Below, piece by piece: positions 51,301 to 58,788 of a DNA stretch of 64,000 nt (the first letter of the stretch is position 1; each line of letters opens with the position of its first letter). The DNA is from Alphaproteobacteria bacterium (GTDB taxonomy: Bacteria; Pseudomonadota; Alphaproteobacteria; Caulobacterales; Hyphomonadaceae): assembly GCA_018222605.1 (NCBI GenBank), contig JAAEZZ010000002.1, positions 372,001 to 436,000 on the forward strand, written 5' to 3'. The translations under genes were made by a program, and so were the position numbers. The notes beneath the pieces are model-generated. The model had not been told where the DNA came from, made no database searches, and saw nothing but the letters and a program-made list of their open reading frames with translations.

Positions 51301-52182
51301 ATGGATCGTATTGCCATCGCGCTCGGCATCTTCAAGACGCTTCAGGGCCAGCATGCCGACGCCTTCCCCCAGCATCGTACCATCAGCCTCATTTGAGAAA
51401 GGCCGGCAATCTCCGGTCGGCGACAGCGCTGGCGTCTTGGAGAAGCACATATACATGAGGATGTCGTTCAGCGCGTCGACCCCGCCGGTCAACACCATAT
51501 CACTGTCGCCGAGACGCAGTTCATTTATGGCGATCTGTAGTGCCGCGAGACTGGACGCACAGGCTGCATCCGTCACCATATTGCTGCCATCCAAATCCAG
51601 GCGGTTCGCAATCCGCCCCGCAACCACATTTCCAAGAAGGCCCGGAAATGTCGCTTCCTGCCACTCGGCATAATGCGCTTCGATCCGGCCTGAGATGTCC
51701 TGAACCTCATCTTCCGCCAGGCCAGCATCCCGCATGGCATTGACCCAGGCAGGTCGCTGAAGGCGGCCTGCCATGTGCGCGGTCAGCTCCGTGGCAGAGG
51801 CGACACCCAAAACGACACTGGTCCGACTACGGTCAATCAGCCCCTTGCTGTCGCGTTCAATATCCTCCAGCGTCATCTGCGCAGCAATCAAGGCCAATAG
51901 CTGGGCGGAATCCGTCCCCTGCATGGCCTTGGGCGGAATACCAAAGGTTACGGGGTCAAAAGCCAGCGGATTAATGAACCCGCCGCGCCGCCCATATGTC
52001 TTGTCTGGTGCCTTCGGATCAGGATCATAGTAATCCTCGATCAGCCAGTGACTGGCGGGCACATCCGATAACAGGTCCCGCCCTTCCATAATATCGCGCC
52101 AGAAACCGGTGACGTCTCCCCTTCCCGGAAAGATCGCGCCCATACCTACAATGGCGACAGGAATGGCAGACCTGGATGTCAT
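48289..52182 (-). CDS. pfaA: Pfa synthase subunit A: KS-AT-ACP-ACP (KR in the next frame)
   Basis: A 1297-residue protein of the iterative PUFA/secondary-lipid synthase type. Counting from ATG 52182: KS 6-460 with C208 (TDAACASS), H343 and H382; malonyl-AT 570-880 with GHSFGE (S670) and H775; a Pro/Ala-rich linker about 1035-1110; then two acyl carrier domains with LGVDSIKQ (phosphopantetheine Ser1152 and Ser1258), 106 residues apart. Canonical PfaA continues into a KR, which here lies in the -1 frame after a slippery T6C. A GTG at 52215 overlaps the pfaD stop (GTGA) and is an alternative start; ATG has GAGGA upstream. Only two ACPs are present, compared with four to nine in most marine PfaA proteins. 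Confidence 0.92.
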   Translation of the reverse strand: MTSRSAIPVAIVGMGAIFPGRGDVTGFWRDIMEGRDLLSDVPASHWLIEDYYDPDPKAPDKTYGRRGGFINPLAFDPVTFGIPPKAMQGTDSAQLLALIAAQMTLEDIERDSKGLIDRSRTSVVLGVASATELTAHMAGRLQRPAWVNAMRDAGLAEDEVQDISGRIEAHYAEWQEATFPGLLGNVVAGRIANRLDLDGSNMVTDAACASSLAALQIAINELRLGDSDMVLTGGVDALNDILMYMCFSKTPALSPTGDCRPFSNEADGTMLGEGVGMLALKRLEDAERDGNTIHAVIRGIGASSDGKGTAIYAPVPEGQAKALKRTYEQAGYGPDTVDLVEGHGTGTRAGDKAELDGLHLVFGEGAEAPWCALGSIKSQIGHTKAAAGSASLVKVVNALSRKVLPPTIKIEEPADVIKDSKVFYLNTEPRPWISPPKRPRRGSVSSFGFGGSNFHVTLEEYVGARAVRPYRVLPAELFLFSGETPEELASSIKSVCCEVPEADLALRASRTHEGFDARAGARAAIIAENSADLVSKGAALAGQIEAREIGKRPLKQDCVASLDPPVEGKVAFMFSGQGSQYVGMGSDLAMAFPAAREIWDRAAGHKRTGDLRLDRLAFPPTAFDQLDFGTQTQRLTEMQHAQPAIAAVALSQLALLDTLGLQPDMAAGHSFGEIMALHQAGVMDVDTALTVSAERGAQMAVAASTSEGAMLAVQTDADTINGLIEKAGLSVVLANDNAPDQIVLSGTVEAIETAQQACDEAGFKARRLPVATAFHSDIVAGAVTPFAKLLAKQKLRSPKLDVYANATASKYACKVAELPDFISGQLVQPVRFREQVEAMHAAGARIFVEIGPGSVVSGLVGNILQGKEHLAVSLDHKRRNGVNQFLAASATLAVSGISLDFVKLFEALPPQPEKPAPSKHAVMISGANYKKPYPPEIGAAGKAAPNIHKPVREAVPASKTALPEQTGSSPMTKDTPPAHSISAPGEPGMGAAPATASDRIISEMSLRHAEYMSAMTSAHTAFLNVAGQIAGVTGHQPSAPPPPPPAALPAPVAPSAPAPVPSGRPNGSYTSVQPSVPTPAPVSAKAAAPAAPVAKPAAAAPAPQPAAVEAPGNVVNGDSLALVRGIIAEKTGYPEDMLEADMDLEGELGVDSIKQVEILSTIRERIPALPEIDPEQLVELRTIAAIAEMIEGAGIGAPSQKNGAAELSTMAPASNASAPVTGGVTADSVRALIAEKTGYPEDMLEDDMDLEGELGVDSIKQVEILSSLRDQYPELPEVDPEELTDLRTIRAIADFFR
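48298..48825 (-). repeat. Tandem ACP-encoding repeat (318-bp period)
   Basis: The two acyl carrier domains of pfaA are near-identical at the DNA level over their core; for example TTTCGACCTGCTTGATGGA on the plus strand occurs at 48393 and 48711, 318 bp apart. Both encode DMDLEGELGVDSIKQVEILS. The repeat reflects tandem domain duplication and could allow ACP number to change by recombination. Confidence 0.85.
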
Positions 52183-52211
52183 GTTCGTGTGTTCCTCATC
52201 ACCCTTGCGCG

Positions 52212-53720
52212 TCACAGGAAATGCCGCGGCCTGAAAGAAAATTCAGTCGGCGGAATAGAAACTCCGCAAGCCCGCATCTGTCCCGCTCTGGACAGGTGCG
52301 CGGCTCCCTCCATCAAATTGAGGGCAATCTGGCGAACAGTTCGATTTTCGATCGGCTCCAGGAAAGTTCCGGAAACCCACTCGTTAAACGCGCCCTGCGC
52401 CGGACCACACCAGATCTGATAATCCGAGACGCGGCCTTCCGCGCCCTCGCGCGCCCATTGCGCGCCCATGAAAAGATATCGCCGCGCCACCAGCGCCAGG
52501 CGCTTGTTGTCATCTGTCTCAGCGCGCGCGGCTTCTTTGGGATTCGCCTTCTGAATATAAGCCCGCGTCTTTTGCCAGGCCGCAGGAAATGGCTCGCCCA
52601 GCACGCTATCCAGCCATTTACGATCTTCCGTACACATTTTTTCGTAAGATGCACCTGCCCGGTAAAACGCGTATAGCTTGCGCGCCCGCATCGCAAACAG
52701 GGTTCCGCGCTTCAACACCTGGACCTCGACGCCCTGCTCGAACATATCTGCGGCGGGTGCCATGGCCACATCTGCCGGGCCCGCCTTCGCCAGCAGTTGA
52801 CGCGCGCGCTCCGACAGGCCGGACTCGACTGCTGCCTGATTGATTGAGCCTGTCAGCACATAAGCCGCGCCCATCTGAAAAGCTGCAGCAACCCCGTGCG
52901 GAGTTGCAATGCCGCCGCTAAGGCCAATGCGGATCGTGTTGGCATCGATTCCTGACCGCTCCATCACACGGTCACGCGCGAGACACAGGGATGAAAAGAG
53001 CGGGGCCGCGGCCCGGTTATCCGTATGGCCGCCGCTATCAGCCTCGGCCGTAATATCCAGCGCGACCGAAACCTGCGCAGCCAGGTCGGCCTGCGCTTCA
53101 CTGATACGCCCTTCCGCGACCAATGCTTTGAGAATGTTTTCAGGTGCAGGTGCCATGAACTGCTCAGCCACCTCAGCGCGGGAGACTTTGGCGAAGACAT
53201 GGTTGGCACGTGTGATGCTGCCATCTTCGGCGCGGGTCAGACCCAAAGCGGTAAAGCGCACGATTTCTGGAGACAGGCGCATATAGGCTGAGGCCGACAG
53301 GCGGCGCACGCCTCGCTCCAGAAACAGGTCGACTACTTTGGCCTCATATCCCGGCTGTTGCGGAGAGTGGATAAGATTGGCGCCCCAGGAAACCTGATCG
53401 GGACCCAGCGCGGATTTGATCTCTTTCAGACCCGCATCAATCGCGTCGGGCTGAAGGCCCGCACTGCCATAGAAACCGACACAGCCGCACCGGACTGCTT
53501 CAATCACCATGCGCGGTGTGGCAATCCCTCTCGCCATTTCACCAACGACATAATTGAATCGTGCGCCGTGTGCCTCTGCAAACGCCCGGTCTCCCAGCCA
53601 TTCAGGATAGATCGGAGGAAAGCAGATCCGCCTCTTACTCTCCCCGTCCGAGTTTGCATTTTCGTCGACACAGACTTCTTCCCGCAAACGGGAGAGAAGT
53701 TGCTCGCCTGAGTACCCCAT
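52212..53720 (-). CDS. pfaD: PfaD enoyl reductase
   Basis: A 502-residue FMN-dependent enzyme of the nitronate monooxygenase-like PfaD family, the trans-acting enoyl reductase of Pfa synthases. Family features are NYVVGEMARGIATPRMVIEAV near the N-terminus, WGANLIHSP, TAEADSGGHTDNR (a flavin/active-site segment), and GGIATPHGVAAAFQMGAAYVLTGSINQ for phosphate binding. A helical C-terminal domain (about 330-502, with WCGPAQGAFNEWV) is also typical. It is the first gene of the minus-strand operon and overlaps pfaA (GTGA). The partner phosphopantetheinyl transferase (PfaE) is not in the window. Confidence 0.94.
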   Translation of the reverse strand: MGYSGEQLLSRLREEVCVDENANSDGESKRRICFPPIYPEWLGDRAFAEAHGARFNYVVGEMARGIATPRMVIEAVRCGCVGFYGSAGLQPDAIDAGLKEIKSALGPDQVSWGANLIHSPQQPGYEAKVVDLFLERGVRRLSASAYMRLSPEIVRFTALGLTRAEDGSITRANHVFAKVSRAEVAEQFMAPAPENILKALVAEGRISEAQADLAAQVSVALDITAEADSGGHTDNRAAAPLFSSLCLARDRVMERSGIDANTIRIGLSGGIATPHGVAAAFQMGAAYVLTGSINQAAVESGLSERARQLLAKAGPADVAMAPAADMFEQGVEVQVLKRGTLFAMRARKLYAFYRAGASYEKMCTEDRKWLDSVLGEPFPAAWQKTRAYIQKANPKEAARAETDDNKRLALVARRYLFMGAQWAREGAEGRVSDYQIWCGPAQGAFNEWVSGTFLEPIENRTVRQIALNLMEGAAHLSRAGQMRACGVSIPPTEFSFRPRHFL

Positions 53721-53742
53721 AAGCCTTCTCGCTCACATTCAG

Positions 53743-53761
53743 AGTCGATTTCTTCGACTCC
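53743..53761. promoter_or_regulatory. Inverted repeat just upstream of pfaD
   Basis: Seven-base arms GAGTCGA and TCGACTC with a 5-base spacer. GAGTC and GACTC are also GANTC sites, the CcrM methylation motif of Caulobacterales, so both arms could be methylated (known motif; inference for function). Confidence 0.45.
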
Positions 53762-53904
53762 CCTAGACTAGACTCAACTATCACCTCTCGTGGCCCCCTT
53801 CCCAAGAATTCACCACAATACGTGACACCTTCACACACAAAGCCCACCCAATAGTCAGCTCTGAACAGAAGCTTATCCCTCCAATCCCACGAAGCAACCC
53901 ATAG

Positions 53905-53925
53905 TAGATTTATTTCATAAATCTA
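53905..53925. promoter_or_regulatory. AT-rich perfect dyad, possible operator of the Pfa operon
   Basis: Nine-base arms TAGATTTAT and ATAAATCTA around TTC, 185 bp upstream of pfaD and about 280 bp upstream of the plus-strand gene. Perfect symmetry in an AT-rich island suggests a protein-binding site. Confidence 0.45.
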
Positions 53926-54202
53926 TTCTTAGTATGCATTGTTTCAGGAAGGCGCATTAAACGCATTCTGTAGGAATACATGCAAGATGCGCACCATGGT
54001 GGCGCCTCCGCTTGACCTTATAATTGCCATGAAATCAGTATTTCCGATGCTTGGCTATACGGCTCTGAGAGGTAGTAACCACTCTTGCGTCCCGGATTGG
54101 GAACCCCTAGTGAACCACTCAGCTATCGTGTCCCAAACCGGCATGCTAGTGACCGGGAAAAGCCGCATCAACGGAACACCGACGTAACAAGGAAACGCCT
54201 GC

Positions 54203-54730
54203 GTGAAGAACTTGAAACACCTCCTGGCTGCGGTGGCTCTCGCATCCATGACGGCAGCCGCCGCGAATGCTGACAGCGATGACCGCACCAGCGATTCCGC
54301 CGTCATGGGATATGTCGAGAATGTTTATGTCGGCAAGCTGGACCTGGAAATGAAGGGCAAGCTGGATACCGGTGCAGATTCCAGTTCAGTCTTCGCCCGC
54401 GACGTTCATATCTACAAGAAATCCGGCAAGGATGACTGGGTGCGCTTTCGCCTGATCGGAAAGAATGGGCGCACAGTTCGCTACGATCAGAATGTCCGCC
54501 GCTTCGCCCTCATCAAGCTGAAGAAGGGCGGTACGATCCGCCGTCCCGTTATTCACCTGCCGCTCTGCATTGGCGGCGTGAAGGGGCTCGCCGAAGTCAA
54601 CCTCGCCGACCGGGAGGATTTTGAATATGATTTTCTCGTCGGCCGTGAGTTCATGGCTTCCCGTATTCTAGTGGACTCTGCGTCAACCTTCATTGCCGAA
54701 GGCAGCTGCGAAAAAGACGACCGTGAATAG
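54203..54730 (+). CDS. Retropepsin-like aspartic protease (putative ATP-dependent zinc protease family)
   Basis: A 175-residue secreted or periplasmic protein with a signal peptide (cleavage near ANA/DS) and an aspartic protease flap-type domain. The catalytic motif is D55-T-G-A (KLDTGADSSSV), and FDYLFLVGREF-like segment YDFLVGREFMASRILVDS closes the fold. Proteins of this family are labelled ATP-dependent zinc proteases in databases, but the visible motif is retropepsin-like. GTG 54203 has AAGGA 9 bases upstream. It heads a three-gene set with an inactive transglutaminase membrane protein and an ATP-grasp ligase, overlapping the next gene by 8 bp. Confidence 0.87.
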   Translation: MKNLKHLLAAVALASMTAAAANADSDDRTSDSAVMGYVENVYVGKLDLEMKGKLDTGADSSSVFARDVHIYKKSGKDDWVRFRLIGKNGRTVRYDQNVRRFALIKLKKGGTIRRPVIHLPLCIGGVKGLAEVNLADREDFEYDFLVGREFMASRILVDSASTFIAEGSCEKDDRE

Positions 54731-56255
54731 TTTCACCCATACCCGTCTACTCGCCCTGCTGCTAACAGTTATCGGGCTGAGCATCTTTGCCACGAAAGTG
54801 GTGAGGTACGACTATCCCCTGTCGCCAGGTGCGCGCACCACAACATGGGATTTCGAAATTTATCTGGATTTCGACACCAACAATCAGCCTGTCAGGCTGG
54901 AAACCTTCATTCCCTCCAACAGTGAGAGCCGCCGGGTTTCCCAGGAGCAGTTCTATAATGGTGCGTTCGGTCTGCGCCTGGATACCAAATCCGCTGAAGG
55001 CCGCACGGCAATCTGGACCTACCGGTATCCAAATGACCGCAAGGTGCTTCGCTATCGGGCCCGACTAGTTGGGGAAACCGAAAGCACGCCGCTGCCTGAA
55101 GGCATGCATCGCAAGCTGCAACGCGCTGCACCGGAAACAGAAAATGATCTCGAGCGCCAAGCCTTCCTCGTCTGGTCGACCGATCTGCGGCGGCGCTCGG
55201 CGGATGATGAATCCCTTGCCGATCTCGTCCTGCAGGAAATTTTCGTGGATGAAGATGTGGACGAGGTCGAGGCTCTTCTCTCCCCCACCCTTCCATCATC
55301 CATCAGCCGCCTGGCACTCGCCCGCGATGTGTTGACGGCGCAGGGCATTCCGGCACGCGTTGCAAATGGTATCTATCTGGACCAAGCCCGTCGCCGCGCC
55401 GAGATCCACCACTGGCTGGAATATTATGCCGATGGCGCCGACCATCGGTATTTCCCTGGCCTCGACCCGGAAGAGTTTTTCACGATCTGGCATGGAACGG
55501 ATGACTTCATCCGCGCCGAAGGCATTTCCGATCTGGACCTGCAAGTCAGCATCGAACCCGTGAATGCCGCCGTCGCCGATGTCGCCCAGCGCGTCGCGCG
55601 CGATGAAGGGTCTGCGATGCAATGGTTCGGCTTCAACCGCCTGCCCATTACGACACAGCTTGTCTATCAGGTTATCGTGACCATTCCTGTCGGCATTCTG
55701 ATGCTGGTTTTCCTGCGCCAGTTTATTGGCTTGCAAACGCTTGGCACTTTCATGCCCGTGCTGATCGGGATCGCCTTCCGGGAAACTGCGCTACTAAACG
55801 GCATCATCCTGTTCACGGCCCTGATTGCTCTGGGCCTTGCCGTTCGCTTCTATCTTGAGAGACTTAAACTGCTGCTTGTGCCCCGATTGGCAACGGTGGT
55901 CGTTTTCATTGTCATCTGTATGGCTGTTGTGGCCCAGCTGATGTCAAATACCGGACAGCGCATCGGCCTTTCGATCTCCCTGTTCCCGATGGTTATCCTG
56001 ACGATGACAATCGAGCGCATGTCGATTGTGTGGGAAGAATACTCTGCGACAGATGCCATCAAGCAAGGCCTCGGCAGCCTGCTCGTCGCATCGGCCGCCT
56101 ATCTGGTGATGACCAATCCGACGGTTGAGTATTTCATGTTCAACTTCCCCGAACTGCTCCTTGTGATCATGGCGATCTGCCTGCTGATGGGCAAATATAC
56201 GGGCCTTCGTCTCAGCGAGTTGATCCGCTTCCGTGAACTGGATACGCGCAAATGA
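54723..56255 (+). CDS. Inactive transglutaminase domain fused to seven transmembrane helices
   Basis: A 510-residue membrane protein. After an N-terminal anchor (about 8-24), residues 30-320 form a periplasmic region including a transglutaminase-like fold. The Cys expected before ARDVLTAQGIPARVANGIYL is missing, while the His is kept in AEIHHWLEYY, so it is catalytically dead. About seven helices follow from residue 322 to 490. GTG 54723 overlaps the upstream stop (GTGAATAG). This protein always accompanies the retropepsin-like and RimK-like genes in known genomes, so it is likely a binding or scaffold subunit (family knowledge). Confidence 0.88.
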   Translation: MNSFTHTRLLALLLTVIGLSIFATKVVRYDYPLSPGARTTTWDFEIYLDFDTNNQPVRLETFIPSNSESRRVSQEQFYNGAFGLRLDTKSAEGRTAIWTYRYPNDRKVLRYRARLVGETESTPLPEGMHRKLQRAAPETENDLERQAFLVWSTDLRRRSADDESLADLVLQEIFVDEDVDEVEALLSPTLPSSISRLALARDVLTAQGIPARVANGIYLDQARRRAEIHHWLEYYADGADHRYFPGLDPEEFFTIWHGTDDFIRAEGISDLDLQVSIEPVNAAVADVAQRVARDEGSAMQWFGFNRLPITTQLVYQVIVTIPVGILMLVFLRQFIGLQTLGTFMPVLIGIAFRETALLNGIILFTALIALGLAVRFYLERLKLLLVPRLATVVVFIVICMAVVAQLMSNTGQRIGLSISLFPMVILTMTIERMSIVWEEYSATDAIKQGLGSLLVASAAYLVMTNPTVEYFMFNFPELLLVIMAICLLMGKYTGLRLSELIRFRELDTRK

Positions 56256-57211
56256 TCGGGCGCTATCGGGCATTGCGGCGCGCCGGATTGCTCGGGATCA
56301 ACGAGCGGAATCTCCGTCTCGTCAATGAATTGAATCCACGCCGCCTGATCCGTCTGGTAGACGATAAACGGGAAACCAAGCGCCTCGCCATGGCGGCAGG
56401 AATCCCGACACCGGAACTGTATGGCGTAATCGCCAACCCGTTCCATATGCGCCATCTGGAATCCTATCTGGACAAGCCGGACGGCGTGGTCATCAAGCCG
56501 GCAAACGGATCCCAAGGTAACGGCATTCAGGTTCTGATGGAGCCTATGCGCGGGGGATGGCGCAGATCCAACGGTCAGCGCGCGATGCTGGAGGATATCC
56601 GGTTCCACGTGAACAATATCCTCTCCGGCATGTACAGCCTCAGCGGCCAGCCGGATGTGGCGATGTTCGAGTATCGCGTGAAGTTTGACGAGATTTTCAA
56701 TCCGATTTCGTTTGGTGGCGTGCCGGATATCCGTATCATCGTGGTGCGCGGCATCCCTGCTGTAGCGATGGTGCGCCTGCCCACTGCAGAGTCAGACGGC
56801 AAGGCCAACCTCCACAAGGGCGGCGTCGGTGTCGGTCTGGACCTTGTCACAGGCAAGACGCTGAGCGGCATGCAGAATGGCAAGACAACTGACATTCACC
56901 CCGACACAGCCAACCCGCTAAAGAATTTCTCGGTGCCGCACTGGGACGCGATGCTGGAAATGGCCGCCAAGGCCTATGATGTGACCGGGCTTGGCTATCT
57001 CGGTGCTGATATCGTACTGGACAAGGGCAAAGGCCCCCTGCTTCTGGAGCTGAACGCACGCCCGGGCCTCGCCATCCAGATTGCGAACCGGATTGGCATC
57101 CGCCCGCTGCTAAATGCGACGCTGGAAGCAGATACTGAGGGCATGGACGCCTTGGCCCGCGTTGAGCTTGCCCGCAAGCTTTACCGCCAGAATGTGCCGG
57201 AAGTCGTCTAG
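56252..57211 (+). CDS. Alpha-L-glutamate ligase-like (RimK-related) ATP-grasp protein
   Basis: A 319-residue ATP-grasp ligase. ATP-binding elements are GVVIKPANGSQGNGI, DIRIIVVRGIPAVAM, LHKGGVGVG and the metal-binding LLLELNARPGL. It resembles the RimK-related family that adds amino acids to protein or peptide ends. It overlaps the membrane protein gene (ATGA) and ends 7 bp before the convergent Anbu gene. In the trio, a ligase and a protease may add and remove a modification (inference). Confidence 0.88.
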   Translation: MIGRYRALRRAGLLGINERNLRLVNELNPRRLIRLVDDKRETKRLAMAAGIPTPELYGVIANPFHMRHLESYLDKPDGVVIKPANGSQGNGIQVLMEPMRGGWRRSNGQRAMLEDIRFHVNNILSGMYSLSGQPDVAMFEYRVKFDEIFNPISFGGVPDIRIIVVRGIPAVAMVRLPTAESDGKANLHKGGVGVGLDLVTGKTLSGMQNGKTTDIHPDTANPLKNFSVPHWDAMLEMAAKAYDVTGLGYLGADIVLDKGKGPLLLELNARPGLAIQIANRIGIRPLLNATLEADTEGMDALARVELARKLYRQNVPEVV

Positions 57212-57218
57212 GTCCTCG

Positions 57219-57950
57219 CTAGAATTCGTAGTCCGGCAAGGAATTGAAGGCGAGCTTCAAGGCATCGCCCCAACGTGAGGAAATGGTCGAGAAGTACGGA
57301 TCATTCTCTTCCACCCGGCGCCGGGCTGCAACCTTGCACGTATCTTTTTCGATCGTTTGCAGATCCAGCGGCATGCCAACAGACAAGTTCGCCTTCAGTG
57401 TGGAGTCGAAAGACACGTAGAGCAGTTTGACCGCCTCTTCGAAGGTCATCTCCGGACGATACGCACGCAGTAGGATAGGACGTCCATATTTGGTCTCCCC
57501 TATCTGAAAGAAGGGCGTCTCGTCACTGGCTTCAATGAAGTTTCCTTCCGGATAGACCAGGAAAAGGCGCGGGCCGATCCCCGCAATCTGCCCGCCGACA
57601 ATCATGGTCGCGCCAAAAGGAGATTCCGATTCAGGACCATCTGATCCCTGCGTGCGGATCACTTCCTTCAAAGTCTCGCCGACCAGATTGGCCACCTGAA
57701 ACATGGTCGTTGCGGCCATGATGCTGGGATTACGATCTTCTGGCGCCTTGAGGCGCTCATCCAGCAAACTGACCACCGCCTGCGTGGTTGCCAGATTCCC
57801 TGCCGTCAAAATCGTGATGACACGCTCGCCCGGCTTTTCCCAAGTGAACATCTTGCGAAATTTGGAAATGTTGTCGACGCCCGCATTCGTGCGCGTGTCC
57901 GACATGAAGATAAGGCCACGATCAAGCCGTAAAGCAACGCAATACGTCAC
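57219..57950 (-). CDS. Anbu, proteasome-type Ntn-hydrolase
   Basis: A 243-residue proteasome-beta-like protein. After the start Met the sequence begins TYCVALRLDRGLIFMSDTRTNAG, with Thr as the predicted N-terminal nucleophile once Met is removed and Asp/Lys-like partners in MSDTRTN and ISKFRKM. Anbu assembles into open helical rings rather than closed stacks. It ends a minus-strand operon of circularly permuted ATP-grasp, alpha-E, transglutaminase and Anbu, the gene set known to travel with Anbu. Substrates remain unknown. Confidence 0.92.
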   Translation of the reverse strand: MTYCVALRLDRGLIFMSDTRTNAGVDNISKFRKMFTWEKPGERVITILTAGNLATTQAVVSLLDERLKAPEDRNPSIMAATTMFQVANLVGETLKEVIRTQGSDGPESESPFGATMIVGGQIAGIGPRLFLVYPEGNFIEASDETPFFQIGETKYGRPILLRAYRPEMTFEEAVKLLYVSFDSTLKANLSVGMPLDLQTIEKDTCKVAARRRVEENDPYFSTISSRWGDALKLAFNSLPDYEF

Positions 57951-57983
57951 TCCGAATCCCTCCGCAGAAAACCAGCTGTCACT

Positions 57984-58784
57984 TTACTGTTGTACTTGGA
58001 TGGATACTACGAGATTTTCCCGTTCAGCCCCATATAGAAGGCCCCGCACAGGCGCGGCGTCTCTATAATCCAGCCCCGTAGCTACGCGGATGTAACGTGC
58101 ATCCGGGCAGATGCGATTTGAGACATCAAAGCCCGTCCATCCGAGCCCATCGACCCAAGCCTCGGCCCAGGCATGGCCAGCCTCCTGCTCGATACGGTCC
58201 ATCATCATCAGATAGCCGCTGACATAACGCGTCGGGAACCCGAGCAGCCGCGCCGTTGCGATGAAGACGTGCGCATGGTCCTGGCAAACGCCTCGTCCCA
58301 GTTTCAGCGCCTCCTCTGCATTGGTCTCGGCATCGGTGGTATCTGTCTCATAGGCAATGGCTTCACTGATCGCTCCCATCAGGTCATGCAGAACATTCAC
58401 ATCCTTTGGAGAGGCATCCGGAAAACGATCAGCCAAAGCGCGGATCTCTTTTCCCGGCGTGGTCAGCTTGGTTGCCCGCTCATATAGCCAGAGCGGGATA
58501 AGTTGGTTGTGCGCGCCAGAGACGCCAGCGGTGTCATGCGTTTCGACCTCTCCCTTGTAGGTGACCGCCACACGCTCTGCGCCCGGCTCGAGAGAGACCA
58601 GATCAACGAGATTTCCATGATGGTCGGAATAGCTGACTTCCTTGCGGGCACCATCAAGAACAAGATCCCATGACAGGATGGATTGTGACGGCAGATTCTG
58701 TGGCCGCTTGCGCACCTGCAGCAGCGCGTAACTCGCGCCGCGCTCATAAGTATATGTGGTTGTATGATCTACAGTCAGTCGCAT
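57984..58784 (-). CDS. Transglutaminase-like cysteine protease of the Anbu operon
   Basis: A 266-residue protein. A bacterial N-terminal domain (VDHTTTYTYERGASYALLQVRKRP) precedes a transglutaminase core with an intact triad: Cys in LGRGVCQDHAHVF, His in EAGHAWAEAWV, and Asp in GWTGFDVSN. ATG 58784 (MRLTVDHTT) lies 4 bp after the alpha-E stop; a longer frame upstream overlaps alpha-E. Unlike the protein at 54723 it should be active, probably as a peptidase. Confidence 0.93.
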   Translation of the reverse strand: MRLTVDHTTTYTYERGASYALLQVRKRPQNLPSQSILSWDLVLDGARKEVSYSDHHGNLVDLVSLEPGAERVAVTYKGEVETHDTAGVSGAHNQLIPLWLYERATKLTTPGKEIRALADRFPDASPKDVNVLHDLMGAISEAIAYETDTTDAETNAEEALKLGRGVCQDHAHVFIATARLLGFPTRYVSGYLMMMDRIEQEAGHAWAEAWVDGLGWTGFDVSNRICPDARYIRVATGLDYRDAAPVRGLLYGAERENLVVSIQVQQ

Positions 58785-58788
58785 AGCG

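Larger units (their letters stand above)
53721..54202. other. Intergenic control region between pfaD and the retropepsin-like gene (482 bp, two dyads)
   Basis: This divergent gap is visibly lower in GC than its flanks and holds no convincing gene. It contains two dyads. GAGTCGA-TTTCT-TCGACTC (53743-53761) lies 23 bp upstream of pfaD, so it is in the leader or promoter. A perfect 9-bp-arm palindrome TAGATTTAT-TTC-ATAAATCTA lies at 53905-53925. Both are candidate regulator sites for the Pfa operon. An AAGGA before the GTG at 54203 serves the next gene. Confidence 0.6.

Noticed and set aside
53939-54187. An 82-codon plus-strand frame in the gap before the retropepsin-like gene
   Set aside because: It starts at a weak site, has mixed composition, no ribosome-binding site and no recognisable feature; the gap is better read as a control region.
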